NCBI GenBank assembly: GCA_016783865.1
Contig: JADHVS010000145.1
Span: 1 to 11,165, forward strand
DNA from: Bacteroidales bacterium
Lineage (GTDB): Bacteria; Bacteroidota; Bacteroidia; Bacteroidales; SM23-62
Direction: 5' to 3'
Length of the DNA: 11,165 nucleotides
Made by a program: the position numbers and the translations under genes. The notes under the pieces are model-generated. The model saw only the letters and a program-made list of their open reading frames with translations. It searched no databases and was not told where the DNA came from. Of this stretch, positions 1 to 6,683 are shown one piece after another (positions within the stretch are counted from its first letter, which is position 1; every line of letters starts with the position of its first letter).

Positions 1-959
1 GGATAAATCGAATCGATTGCCATCCAGTCCTCAATAAATGCCTCTTTTAAATCGGGTGGCAATTCATAATAGTTCCCATGCTTTTCAAATACAACATTTC
101 GCGCCGAATCTCTCTCCGGAAATGGTATTTCATGAATGAACATACTTACGGGACAAACCTGGATCACACCTCCATTTTCCGCCAGGGCAACCAACATTGA
201 ATCATTAAGGTTACGGGGATTATCCCATACGGCCCTGGCACTGGAATGAGAAGCCATAACAGGCGCAGAACTTACCTCCAGTACATCGTAAAAAGATCCA
301 TCCGATACATGCGATATGTCAACAATCATTCCCAGCCTGTTCATCTCCTTAACCACCTGCTCTCCAAACTCCGTGAGGCCATCCATCTCCGGATCATCGG
401 CATCTGTTGAACTCTCACAAATATCGTTATTGTTTGAATGGCAAAGGGTGATATACCTGGCGCCCAGGTCATAAAACTGCTCCACCATGGCAAGGTCGTT
501 GCCTAAAGGATATCCATTCTCAATACCAATATAAATGGCCAGTTTGCCCTCCCTGTTGATTCTCTCCAGATCATCAGCTCTAACAGCCAGTTGTACCATT
601 TCAGGACTTCTATTTATTGCTGCATGAACGGAGTCAAAAATTGCCAGCGTCCGCTCTTTAGCCGCCTGATGCCCTTCAGGAGTTCTCTCCCCCTGTCCAA
701 TGAATACGGCAAAGAAAATACCATCGAGCCCGCCCTCCTTCATTCGCGGAAAATCTACCTTGCCACCTCTTTGACGGGCATCATGCCTTTCCGAAAGATC
801 ATAATGTTCCCGCATCAACCTGAGCGGTGTATCAGTATGAGTATCAACGGTTAAAAGCGATTGGTGGAATTCTTCAGGAGTCTGGGGAGCTTTATTGGTA
901 TTACAACCAATGAAAACTAAAAGAAACACAGCAACAATAATAATGGAATATTTTTTCAT
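1..959 (-). CDS. M19 family membrane dipeptidase, lipoprotein (3' end outside window)
   Basis: Zinc-dependent dipeptidase of the renal dipeptidase family (peptidase M19), which hydrolyses dipeptides. I translated 319 codons from the ATG at 959 with no stop, so the C-terminal part lies beyond position 1. The ligand set is complete: H41 and D43 in DTHTD, E147 in IENG, H217 in DISHVSD and H238 in SHSSA. H174 in LCHSNN and R249 in NPRN match the substrate-contacting residues of the human enzyme by spacing (27 after the Glu, 11 after the last His). The N-terminus is a short hydrophobic segment ending in FIGC, so C19 is a likely lipidation site and the enzyme probably sits in the periplasm or on the outer membrane. 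The family is usually about 350-420 residues. Upstream is repeat DNA and I see no clear promoter. The family is near certain; the physiological substrate is unknown. Confidence 0.95.
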   Translation of the reverse strand, partial: MKKYSIIIVAVFLLVFIGCNTNKAPQTPEEFHQSLLTVDTHTDTPLRLMREHYDLSERHDARQRGGKVDFPRMKEGGLDGIFFAVFIGQGERTPEGHQAAKERTLAIFDSVHAAINRSPEMVQLAVRADDLERINREGKLAIYIGIENGYPLGNDLAMVEQFYDLGARYITLCHSNNNDICESSTDADDPEMDGLTEFGEQVVKEMNRLGMIVDISHVSDGSFYDVLEVSSAPVMASHSSARAVWDNPRNLNDSMLVALAENGGVIQVCPVSMFIHEIPFPERDSARNVVFEKHGNYYELPPDLKEAFIEDWMAIDSIY

Positions 960-984
960 GACAGGAATGATTTAATTGAATCCT

Positions 985-1113
985 GCGAGCGCATTGGCTT
1001 CGCCGAACTCAGAAACTCGTTTCCCCGAAGCTTGCTGCGGGGTTAGCGAGCGCAATTAAAAATTTATATAAAGGATCGATGATTCCTCGCAGCTTGCTGC
1101 GAGGAGAGTCAAT
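985..1113 (-). repeat. composite intergenic repeat, inverted relative of the one at 11016-11056
   Basis: Fills most of the gap between the dipeptidase and the acyltransferase. Read on the minus strand, 1113-1091 is identical over 23 nt to 11016-11038. The block 1042-998 matches 11025-11070 with only a few differences, sharing the core GGGGAAACGAGTT and CTGAGTTCGGC. GCGAGCGCA occurs twice as a direct repeat (985-993 and 1046-1054) around the second block. A hairpin-forming sequence, CCCCG at 1023-1027 with CGGGG at 1038-1042, lies inside. No coding frame is evident. It looks like a REP-type dispersed element; its mobility is inferred only from the second copy in this window. Confidence 0.75.
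1085..1104. repeat. perfect GC-rich hairpin within the intergenic repeat
   Basis: CCTCGCAGC (1085-1093) and GCTGCGAGG (1096-1104) are exact reverse complements; the flanking T1084-A1105 pair extends the stem. With realistic loop closure this is an 8-9 bp stem with a 4-nt loop. No T-run follows on either strand, so I do not call it an intrinsic terminator. Confidence 0.7.
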
Positions 1114-1167
1114 AAAGATAGCATTAAATAATTCTCATCATAAGGCAGGACAGGATCAATTGGGAGA

Positions 1168-1208
1168 TTCTGAAACCCTGATATGCATCAGGGCAGGCGA
1201 GTTCAGAA
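1168..1208 (-). repeat. two-tier palindromic element after the acyltransferase gene
   Basis: The outer arms TTCTGAA (1168-1174) and TTCAGAA (1202-1208) enclose an inner perfect stem CCCTGAT/ATCAGGG (1176-1182 and 1187-1193) with loop ATGC. It starts 12 bp beyond the stop codon of the minus-strand acyltransferase, so the transcript end would fold here. There is no U-run, so it could be a terminator, an RNA-stabilising 3' structure or a dispersed palindromic repeat. The fold is seen; the role is inferred. Confidence 0.6.
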
Positions 1209-1220
1209 TGACGACAACAA

Positions 1221-3023
1221 TCAAGCTATAGGGAGCGTCTGGTTCAACTGAAACCGCTCGAGGATGGTTTCGTCGTTGATCTCTTTGGAAAGGGCAGAGA
1301 TGGTATCCGCCGGAACATCGAACAGGTCGAGGACCATCAGCCCGTCGAGGGCATTATTAAACTTCGGATCGATATTGAATTCAATGATCTTCCCATTCTG
1401 CTTCAGGTACTTTTTCAACAGCACCGGAATATGATTTTCAGTGGTCTCAATATCCTTAATGATCCTGTCGAGCTGATTAATATCCTTGTTGTTTTCAAAC
1501 AGGATATCGGTATCGAGGTATTGCACCGGAACGCGGAACCGCTTCCTGGGCTTTATATACCTGGCCAGTTTCTCATTGTAATAATTATCTTTTATAAACT
1601 TGATTATTAGTGCTTTAGAGAAATTGGAAAACCGGTTACTTATACTTACAGGACCAATTAAGTACCTGTATTCAGGATTTTTTAAAAGGAAATAAAGAAT
1701 CCCTTTCCACAGCAGGAACAACGGTAATGGTTTCCTCTGGTATTCGGGTATAATAAACGACCTGCCCAGTTCCAGGGCCTGGGAAATGACCGGAATGAAT
1801 CTCCGGTTCATCCTGAAGAGGGTCTGGATATAAAATCCCCGGATGCCATATTGCTGCATTATCTCCTTCCCCTTCCCGATCCGGTATGCACCCACAATCA
1901 TCCTGGATTCCTCATCCCAGATAAATAATTGATGATAATAGAGGTCGTATTCATCGATATCCATCTGCTGGTTGGTACCCTCCCCCACCTCACGAAATGT
2001 GATCTCACGCAGCCTCCCAATCTCATTCATTATATTGGGAATTTTCACAGACGGCACGCAAATCACGACATAATTCTGGTTCTTAAAAAGGGAATATTTA
2101 TTGATCACTGCTGAAATTTCAGCTTCAATCTTTTGAAGGGGAACAGGATCGATGATCTTGCGCTGGCGTTTCAGGCGCCTTCCTCCCAGCTTAAAGAACT
2201 TTTTCACTTCCAGTGCCGTGCCAAGGGCATATGTCTTGGTCCTTAAATACCGGCCATACCTTGATACATCTTTGAACTCAACCTGCTCTTTTACCGGGAT
2301 GGGGTTCCCCACCCTTATCCTGATCGGCCGTTTCTTCATTTTGAACAGTTCGGTCGGAAGTTTAACCGTTTGAAGACGCGGCGACATTCTTCCCAGGAAA
2401 TGAAAAAACTTGCTGTTGGTTCCATTAAAATAGACCGGGACGACAGGCACATTACTGTTTTTGATCAGCCTGATTGCGGAAAACATCCATTCCCTGTCGA
2501 CGATCCCATTGGCATAATAGTTATAGACCGATACCTCGCTTGCCGGAAATATACCTACCGGTTTACCTTCTTTCAGGTGCGTGAGGATATCCTTATAATT
2601 AGATATTTCCGGGGTGGGTTTGGTATGGCTCTTAAAGGGATTATCTGAGAATACATGCTCCCTGACCGGCTCGATCTTATGCAACAGAAAGTTTGGGATA
2701 ACCTTAAAATCAGGTCTTTTCTGCTGGATAAGTTTTATCAGCAGCAGTCCGTCGATCCCGCCAAAAGGATGGTTGGAAATGGTAATGAAAGGACCTTCTT
2801 CAGGAATACGGTCCAGTTCACCTTCATTCAACTCATAGTTAATTCCAAGCTGTTCAATGGCAGAATCAATAAACTCAACACCCTTCAGGTGCCTGTTCTC
2901 AGTATACAACTTATTGAACCGGTTGAACCGGGATACAAGCATTAAAAACTTCGCTGCGCTCTCCCCGGCAAATCCGCGCAACTTCGCCGCCTGAAGGAGA
3001 TCATCGGTTTCAATTAACTTCAT
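1221..3023 (-). CDS. two-domain acyltransferase: PlsC-like plus GNAT/hemolysin-like (OlsF-type aminolipid synthase)
   Basis: A 600-residue protein with two acyltransferase halves. Residues about 70-275 are a lysophospholipid acyltransferase (PlsC) domain: the catalytic-type motif is NHPFGGID (H85, D91, one residue longer than the usual HX4D), then FPASEVS at 159-165 in the place of FPEG, and VPVVPVYFNG at 192-201. Residues about 310-560 resemble the OlsB/hemolysin GNAT-like N-acyltransferase domain, with YYHQLFIWDEES, MIVGAYRIG and LIGPVSIS. In the known fusion OlsF the two halves N-acylate and then O-acylate ornithine; in Bacteroides, separate GlsB and GlsA proteins do this for glycine lipids. 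The likely job is therefore synthesis of an N-acyl amino-acid membrane lipid at the cytoplasmic face. The head amino acid cannot be read from sequence. The ATG at 3023 follows a -7 box by 26 bp. Confidence 0.85.
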   Translation of the reverse strand: MKLIETDDLLQAAKLRGFAGESAAKFLMLVSRFNRFNKLYTENRHLKGVEFIDSAIEQLGINYELNEGELDRIPEEGPFITISNHPFGGIDGLLLIKLIQQKRPDFKVIPNFLLHKIEPVREHVFSDNPFKSHTKPTPEISNYKDILTHLKEGKPVGIFPASEVSVYNYYANGIVDREWMFSAIRLIKNSNVPVVPVYFNGTNSKFFHFLGRMSPRLQTVKLPTELFKMKKRPIRIRVGNPIPVKEQVEFKDVSRYGRYLRTKTYALGTALEVKKFFKLGGRRLKRQRKIIDPVPLQKIEAEISAVINKYSLFKNQNYVVICVPSVKIPNIMNEIGRLREITFREVGEGTNQQMDIDEYDLYYHQLFIWDEESRMIVGAYRIGKGKEIMQQYGIRGFYIQTLFRMNRRFIPVISQALELGRSFIIPEYQRKPLPLFLLWKGILYFLLKNPEYRYLIGPVSISNRFSNFSKALIIKFIKDNYYNEKLARYIKPRKRFRVPVQYLDTDILFENNKDINQLDRIIKDIETTENHIPVLLKKYLKQNGKIIEFNIDPKFNNALDGLMVLDLFDVPADTISALSKEINDETILERFQLNQTLPIA

Positions 3024-3049
3024 CCGGTTAAATGAATTTTAAATATTGA

Positions 3050-3057
3050 CAAAGATA
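3050..3057 (-). promoter_or_regulatory. Bacteroidota-type -7 box for the acyltransferase gene
   Basis: The minus strand reads TATCTTTG, an exact match to the Bacteroidota -7 consensus TAnnTTTG, 26 bp before the ATG at 3023 and in the only gap (3024-3086) between this gene and the LysE gene upstream. I see no good -33 TTTG at the expected distance, so strength is uncertain. It implies the acyltransferase can be transcribed on its own. Confidence 0.5.
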
Positions 3058-3086
3058 AATCAAAAATAATGGAAGCGCAACCGGAT

Positions 3087-3737
3087 TTAGATGAATGGAT
3101 CCTTGAGCACCCAAACGCTGATCAAAACGACTATACCAAAGATGAATACGGCAGTACCGGTAATTTTGTTCATCCACCAGATACTGCGCAGCCTGATCCG
3201 TTTCCTGAACCGGTTGGCCAGGAAGGCAAGTAGAAACCACCATGCGGCAGAACCTGTAAAAACCCCGGCCAGAAAGATAAATATCTCAATAACAGACAGT
3301 GATTCATTGGCCATATTAATGGCCGCCAGGATACCAATAAATAACAAAATGGCCAGCGGATTAGATAAGGTCAACAGAAAAACCGATACATAATCCTGTG
3401 ACAACATGGTCTTGTTCATCCGTTGCAGTTTCAGTTGCTTGACCGGGTTGGTATAAAAAATTTTAAAGCCGATGTACAATACAATCAATCCCCCGGCAAT
3501 CTGAAAATATTGTTGCTGCTCCCTGACGAAATTAATAACAATGGTAAGCCCGAGACTGGCAATCAGCGCGAAGACAGTATCGGCAGAGGATGCACCCAGT
3601 CCCGAGATAAATCCCGACCTTCTTCCCTTATTCAGGGTTCGTTGAATACAGAGTACGCCAATAGGCCCCAGGGGAATAGAAACCAGCAAGCCTACAATAA
3701 GACTTCTAAAAAGGAGTATAAAATCAAATTCAAGCAC
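3087..3737 (-). CDS. LysE/RhtB family exporter
   Basis: An inner-membrane protein of the LysE translocator family, whose members export amino acids and related small molecules. From the proposed GTG start it has 216 residues, close to the family's usual 200-220. It begins with a hydrophobic helix holding LVSIPLGPIGVL (residues 18-29), has GLGASSADTVFAL at 46-58 and the family signature NPLAILLF at 126-133, and shows about six hydrophobic segments. The open frame extends upstream to an ATG at 3839, but those 34 extra codons run through the heptamer array and across the -7 box at 3771-3764. I therefore place the start at the GTG at 3737, just before the first transmembrane helix. The substrate cannot be told. 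It is divergent from the EamA permease. Confidence 0.88.
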   Translation of the reverse strand: MLEFDFILLFRSLIVGLLVSIPLGPIGVLCIQRTLNKGRRSGFISGLGASSADTVFALIASLGLTIVINFVREQQQYFQIAGGLIVLYIGFKIFYTNPVKQLKLQRMNKTMLSQDYVSVFLLTLSNPLAILLFIGILAAINMANESLSVIEIFIFLAGVFTGSAAWWFLLAFLANRFRKRIRLRSIWWMNKITGTAVFIFGIVVLISVWVLKDPFI

Positions 3738-3763
3738 GGACGCTGGTGTGGAAATTAATCTGC

Positions 3764-3771
3764 CAAAGATA
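3764..3771 (-). promoter_or_regulatory. -7 box for the LysE-family gene
   Basis: The minus strand reads TATCTTTG, again an exact TAnnTTTG match, 26 bp before the proposed GTG start at 3737. This is the same spacing as the box before the acyltransferase gene. It supports the shorter LysE gene model over the ATG at 3839. No convincing -33 element is seen; the upstream DNA here is the heptamer array. Confidence 0.55.
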
Positions 3772-3779
3772 GGAATTAA

Positions 3780-3810
3780 TCGTGAATCGTGAATCGTGAA
3801 TCGTGAATCG
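3780..3810 (+). repeat. heptamer array (TCGTGAA)4 TCG with four GANTC sites
   Basis: Four perfect tandem copies of TCGTGAA plus TCG, giving GAATC at 3784, 3791, 3798 and 3805. It lies between the divergent LysE and EamA promoters and is identical to the array at 4747-4777. Read on the plus strand, TGA occurs in all three frames within 21 nt; the minus strand is open in every frame, which creates false N-terminal extensions. Confidence 0.95.
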
Positions 3811-3811
3811 A

Positions 3812-3832
3812 GGGTGTGGGTGTGGGCATGGG
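3812..3832 (+). other. G-quadruplex-type motif next to the heptamer array
   Basis: Four GGG runs at 3812, 3818, 3824 and 3830 separated by exactly three bases (TGT, TGT, CAT), on the plus strand. It fits the canonical G3N1-7 pattern and lies 50 bp before the proposed EamA start. Whether it folds in the cell is not known. Confidence 0.7.
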
Positions 3833-3856
3833 CGGACATGATTTTGAATTAATCGC

Positions 3857-3864
3857 TATCTTTA
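3857..3864 (+). promoter_or_regulatory. possible -7 box for the EamA gene
   Basis: TATCTTTA fits TAnnTTTG except for the last base, 17 bp before the ATG at 3882. There is no TTTG at -33 spacing. Choosing this box favours the ATG at 3882 over the one at 3816. Confidence 0.4.
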
Positions 3865-3881
3865 ACGTTTCATTTTCAGGC

Positions 3882-4766
3882 ATGCAAAAGATTGATCTTT
3901 CAAAACGGCATTGGCAATGGACCGCAATGTTGTTTCTCTCACTGGTGTGGGGCAGTTCATTCATCCTGATGAAAAAAGGGCTCCAATCCTATTCATTTGA
4001 TCAGGTGGCTGCTTTCAGGATGCTGTTCAGTTCGTTGTTCATGCTTCCGTTTGCACTAAAAAACCTCAAAATCCTTACGAAAAAAGACACCCTGCCCCTG
4101 GTGACCGTCGGATTGGTAGGCTTTGCTATTCCAGCCTTTTTGTTTACCAAGGCACAGACCCGGATCGACAGTTCAGTGGCCGGGATGCTGAATTCACTCA
4201 CTCCGCTGTTCACCCTCATCATCGGACTGGCTTTTTACAGGAGCAAAGTAAAAATCATCGGGGTCATCGGGATCCTGACCGGACTGGTTGGCACGATCGG
4301 ACTTATCTATAAAAGGGATCTGAACCTGATGGAAGGTTTTAATTTATATGCCCTTTTTATTGTTGCTGCAACCATCTGTTATGGGATCAATGTGAACATA
4401 TTAAAATTCCGGCTTTCCCACCTTGGAGCAGTACAGATTACGGCCGTTTCTTTCTTTTTTGTCGGACCAATTTCCGGTATTTACCTGCTTTTTACCGATT
4501 TCAGCGGGGTGGCGGAAACACCGGATCATATACTGAACCTTGTTTATATAGCTATCCTGGCCGTGTTCGGTTCAGCCATAGCGATCATAATTTTTAATGC
4601 ACTGATCAAGCATACAACAGCTATTTTTGCCGCATCGGTAACCTATGTCATTCCCTTAATCGCCATTTTCTGGGGAATGGCTGACGGAGAAACCATCAGG
4701 CTGACGCAGATAGGTTGGATGGTTGTCATCCTTGCGGGGGTGTATCTCGTGAATCGTGAATCGTGA
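3882..4766 (+). CDS. EamA family (DMT superfamily) permease
   Basis: An inner-membrane metabolite transporter of 294 residues with two tandem EamA domains (about 12-142 and 154-290) and about ten hydrophobic segments, the normal size and layout of the family. Typical motifs are LVWGSSFILMK at 21-31, SVAGMLNSLTPLF at 98-110 and the matching ASVTYVIPLIAIFWG with GE at 251-270. The frame is open back to an ATG at 3816, but that extension overlaps the G-rich tract and the -7 box; the ATG at 3882 starts MQKIDLSKRHWQW, a usual cytoplasmic lead into helix 1. The last codons (VNRES) and the TGA stop are supplied by the second heptamer array, so the ancestral C-terminus may have been replaced. Substrate unknown. 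Divergent from the LysE-type exporter. Confidence 0.9.
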   Translation: MQKIDLSKRHWQWTAMLFLSLVWGSSFILMKKGLQSYSFDQVAAFRMLFSSLFMLPFALKNLKILTKKDTLPLVTVGLVGFAIPAFLFTKAQTRIDSSVAGMLNSLTPLFTLIIGLAFYRSKVKIIGVIGILTGLVGTIGLIYKRDLNLMEGFNLYALFIVAATICYGINVNILKFRLSHLGAVQITAVSFFFVGPISGIYLLFTDFSGVAETPDHILNLVYIAILAVFGSAIAIIIFNALIKHTTAIFAASVTYVIPLIAIFWGMADGETIRLTQIGWMVVILAGVYLVNRES

Positions 4767-4777
4767 ATCGTGAATCG
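4747..4777 (+). repeat. second heptamer array (TCGTGAA)4 TCG, overlapping the EamA stop
   Basis: Identical to 3780-3810: four TCGTGAA units plus TCG, with GAATC at 4751, 4758, 4765 and 4772. It overlaps the last 20 bases of the EamA gene, and the TGA stop (4764-4766) lies inside it. A G-rich tract follows, as in the first copy. Confidence 0.95.
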
Positions 4778-4779
4778 GT

Positions 4780-4803
4780 GGGTGTGGGGTGTGGGTGTGG
4801 GGG
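4780..4803 (+). other. G-quadruplex-type motif upstream of lnt
   Basis: Four runs of three to five G (4780, 4786, 4793, 4799) joined by TGT loops on the plus strand, 38 bp before the lnt ATG. Same arrangement as 3812-3832: heptamer array, then G tracts with mostly TGT spacers. Confidence 0.7.
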
Positions 4804-4817
4804 AATTGGGAAAATGT

Positions 4818-4825
4818 TAATTTTA
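4818..4825 (+). promoter_or_regulatory. possible -7 box for lnt
   Basis: TAATTTTA, followed by GC, resembles TAnnTTTG with a final mismatch, 16 bp before the lnt ATG. There is no -33 match, as the upstream DNA is the G-rich tract. Confidence 0.35.
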
Positions 4826-4841
4826 GCACGGAAATACAGTT

Positions 4842-6485
4842 ATGAAAAAATACAGACTAACCATATATGCCTTAATTTCAGGGATTTTACTTTCACCTGC
4901 ATGGTTTGAATGGGGAACAGGACTGATCCTTTTGTTTGCGCTGACGCCACTGCTTACGATCGAGGATTATCTTTTTCAGAACAAAGCTACCCAGCGTCCA
5001 CACAAGGCATTCCTCTATGCAGCCCTGAGTTTTGCCACCTTTAATACACTCACCACCTGGTGGATATGGAACGCATCACCCGTTGGCATGTTGCTGGCAA
5101 TACTGATCAACACACTTCTGATGTCGGTGATATTCTGGCTTTTCCACCTGGTAAGGCGAAATGCGGGAAGCGGTCCCGGTTATTTAGGATTGATCGTTTT
5201 CTGGCTGGTGTACGAGCATTACTATATGAACGGAGAGATCACCTGGCCCTGGCTGAACCTGGGAAACGGATTTTTCAATGATATCCACCTGATCCAATGG
5301 TATGAATTTACCGGAGCGTTTGGCGGAACATTTTGGGTTTTGCTAAGTAATATCCTGCTGTTCTTCCTCCTGAAACATTTTATTTCCCACCGTTCTTTAA
5401 AGGGGAAATACCTGCTGGCAGGGATCTGGGGATCCCTGGTTGTTGTACCCATCGTGATTTCAATAGTCATGTTCTATTCCTATGAGGAGAAATCTGCTCC
5501 CAAAGAAATTGTGGTGATCCAGCCCAATATCGATCCCTACAATGAAAAATTCGGAGGGATGGAGGCAGATAAACAGATGTCCATTTTGTTGCACCTGGCC
5601 GATTCTCTGACCACACGGCAAACCGACTATGTGGTTGTTCCTGAGACATTTATCAGCAATAATGTATGGGAGGATAACCTGAGGCGGAATCCCAGCATCC
5701 TCAGCATCAGAGGATTTGTCCGCACCTACCCGAATGTCAAGTTTATAGTAGGATTGATTTACCGTACCCGCTATGATACCCCTGAAGAGATCACCAAAAC
5801 CGCGCAACCTATCCCCGGGACCGGCTTCTTTTACGACAGCTTTAATGCTGCACTCCAGATTGACTCGACGCAACACATCCCGATATATAAAAAATCAAAA
5901 CTGGTTGTAGGGGTTGAAAAAATGCCATATCCGCATCTTTTTGGTTTTCTGCGGGATATCATGTTGCGATTGGGCGGGACTTTCAGGAGTCATGGCACCC
6001 AGGATTACCGCGAATGTTTCTTTTCATCGGAAGATTCCACAGGAGTCGGAACTGCGATCTGCTATGAATCGGTTTTTGGCGAGTTCGTGACCGAATACAT
6101 CCATGCCGGGGCCAATTACATTTTTGTTGTCACCAACGACGGCTGGTGGGGAGATACCCCGGGATACCGCCAGCACCACGCCTTCTCGAGGCTGCGTGCC
6201 ATTGAAACCAGGCGAAGTGTGGCCCGTTCGGCCAATACGGGAACTTCCTCATTTATCAACCAGCGGGGCGAGGTATTGCAGAAAACCGGATATTGGGTGC
6301 CCGATGTTATCAGGGCCACCCTCAACGCCAACGACAAGATCACCTTTTACGTGAAGCACGGGGATTTTCTTGCACGATGGGCGTATTTCTTTTCTCTGCT
6401 GGTTATTTTATATACCGTAGTTCGGGCTATTCTCGGAAGGAAGAAGAAGTCAGAATCCAGAATCCAGAAGTCAGAAGGGGTGTGA
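4842..6485 (+). CDS. lnt: apolipoprotein N-acyltransferase
   Basis: Transfers an acyl chain from phospholipid to the N-terminal cysteine of apolipoproteins, the last step of lipoprotein maturation, in the inner membrane with its active site facing the periplasm. Residues 1-210 are a membrane domain with several helices; 222-500 form the nitrilase-like domain. The triad is visible: E268 in VVPETF, K351 in YKKSKL and C407 in AICYES, with E359 in VGVEKMP and the conserved NDGWWGDTPGYRQHH at 432-446. A last helix covers about 511-531. At 547 residues it is near the usual 500-550. The final ~15 residues are encoded by a heptamer repeat and look non-native. At least two products here (the dipeptidase and the GIN-domain protein) carry lipoboxes and would be its clients. 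Probably transcribed on its own. Confidence 0.97.
   Translation: MKKYRLTIYALISGILLSPAWFEWGTGLILLFALTPLLTIEDYLFQNKATQRPHKAFLYAALSFATFNTLTTWWIWNASPVGMLLAILINTLLMSVIFWLFHLVRRNAGSGPGYLGLIVFWLVYEHYYMNGEITWPWLNLGNGFFNDIHLIQWYEFTGAFGGTFWVLLSNILLFFLLKHFISHRSLKGKYLLAGIWGSLVVVPIVISIVMFYSYEEKSAPKEIVVIQPNIDPYNEKFGGMEADKQMSILLHLADSLTTRQTDYVVVPETFISNNVWEDNLRRNPSILSIRGFVRTYPNVKFIVGLIYRTRYDTPEEITKTAQPIPGTGFFYDSFNAALQIDSTQHIPIYKKSKLVVGVEKMPYPHLFGFLRDIMLRLGGTFRSHGTQDYRECFFSSEDSTGVGTAICYESVFGEFVTEYIHAGANYIFVVTNDGWWGDTPGYRQHHAFSRLRAIETRRSVARSANTGTSSFINQRGEVLQKTGYWVPDVIRATLNANDKITFYVKHGDFLARWAYFFSLLVILYTVVRAILGRKKKSESRIQKSEGV
6444..6478 (+). repeat. degenerate heptamer array encoding the Lnt C-terminus
   Basis: Five 7-bp units: AAGAAGT, CAGAATC, CAGAATC, CAGAAGT, CAGAAGG. 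The two exact units each hold GAATC (6453 and 6460). The array is inside the lnt reading frame and gives its Ser/Lys/Glu-rich tail; the stop is five bases beyond it. Confidence 0.85.
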
Positions 6486-6506
6486 GTGAGGGTTACGGGT
6501 TACGGG
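6477..6506 (+). other. G-quadruplex-type motif across the lnt stop codon
   Basis: GGGG at 6477-6480, then GGG at 6490, 6497 and 6504, with loops of 9, 4 (TTAC) and 4 (TTAC) bases. GGGTTAC is itself a 7-bp repeat (6490-6503). The first loop is longer than the strict 7-nt limit. The lnt TGA (6483-6485) is in that loop. Confidence 0.55.
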
Positions 6507-6519
6507 TTTGTTGTCAAAT

Positions 6520-6606
6520 CCCAAGTCCCACTCCCCACTTAAATCCTTAACCCCTTAGATCCTTAACCCCTTTCTTCCGACTCACGACTCACGACTCACG
6601 ACTCAC
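6520..6606 (-). repeat. inverted heptamer-plus-G-tract module upstream of the sigma gene
   Basis: Four perfect CGACTCA units plus C occupy 6578-6606, with GACTC at 6579, 6586, 6593 and 6600. On the minus strand the unit is CGTGAGT, one base from the CGTGAAT of the arrays at 3780 and 4747. On that strand the array is followed by G-runs, opposite plus-strand C-runs at 6567, 6551, 6533, 6527 and 6520. Within the C-rich part a 16-bp unit is nearly perfectly duplicated (6541-6556 and 6557-6572). The order array then G-tract is that of the other copies, inverted. Its five G-runs include two long spacers (12 and 14 nt), so quadruplex folding is less certain here. Confidence 0.85.
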
Positions 6607-6627
6607 TTCTATATTTTCATATATCAA

Positions 6628-6660
6628 CAGATGCAACTGTTAACTTCAGCATCTGTCTTT
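6628..6660 (+). terminator. possible terminator or leader hairpin between lnt and the sigma gene
   Basis: CAGATGC (6628-6634) pairs perfectly with GCATCTG (6649-6655) around a 14-nt loop, followed by TCTTT. On the plus strand this could end lnt transcription. A TATATTTT at 6610-6617 resembles a weak -7 box, so the hairpin could instead sit in the sigma gene's 5' leader. The stem is short and the T-run impure. Confidence 0.4.
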
Positions 6661-6683
6661 TCTAATTGTAACACTTCAATCAA

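Noticed and set aside
591..854. Plus-strand open frame of 87 codons
   Set aside because: It lies entirely antisense to the M19 dipeptidase, whose translation has all catalytic residues; the plus frame has no recognisable features.
3780..3810. CRISPR array
   Set aside because: The units are contiguous 7-bp tandem repeats with no spacers and no cas genes nearby.
3738..3839. N-terminal extension of the LysE-family protein from an ATG at 3839
   Set aside because: It is coded by the heptamer array, whose minus strand has no stops in any frame, and it crosses the -7 box at 3771-3764; the family normally starts just before the first helix.
3816..3881. N-terminal extension of the EamA protein from an ATG at 3816
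   Set aside because: These 22 codons run through the G-rich tract and the likely -7 box and lack family-like sequence; the ATG at 3882 gives a normal N-terminus.
5460..5876. Minus-strand open frame of 138 codons inside lnt
   Set aside because: It is a shadow of the well-conserved lnt catalytic domain, with no family resemblance of its own.
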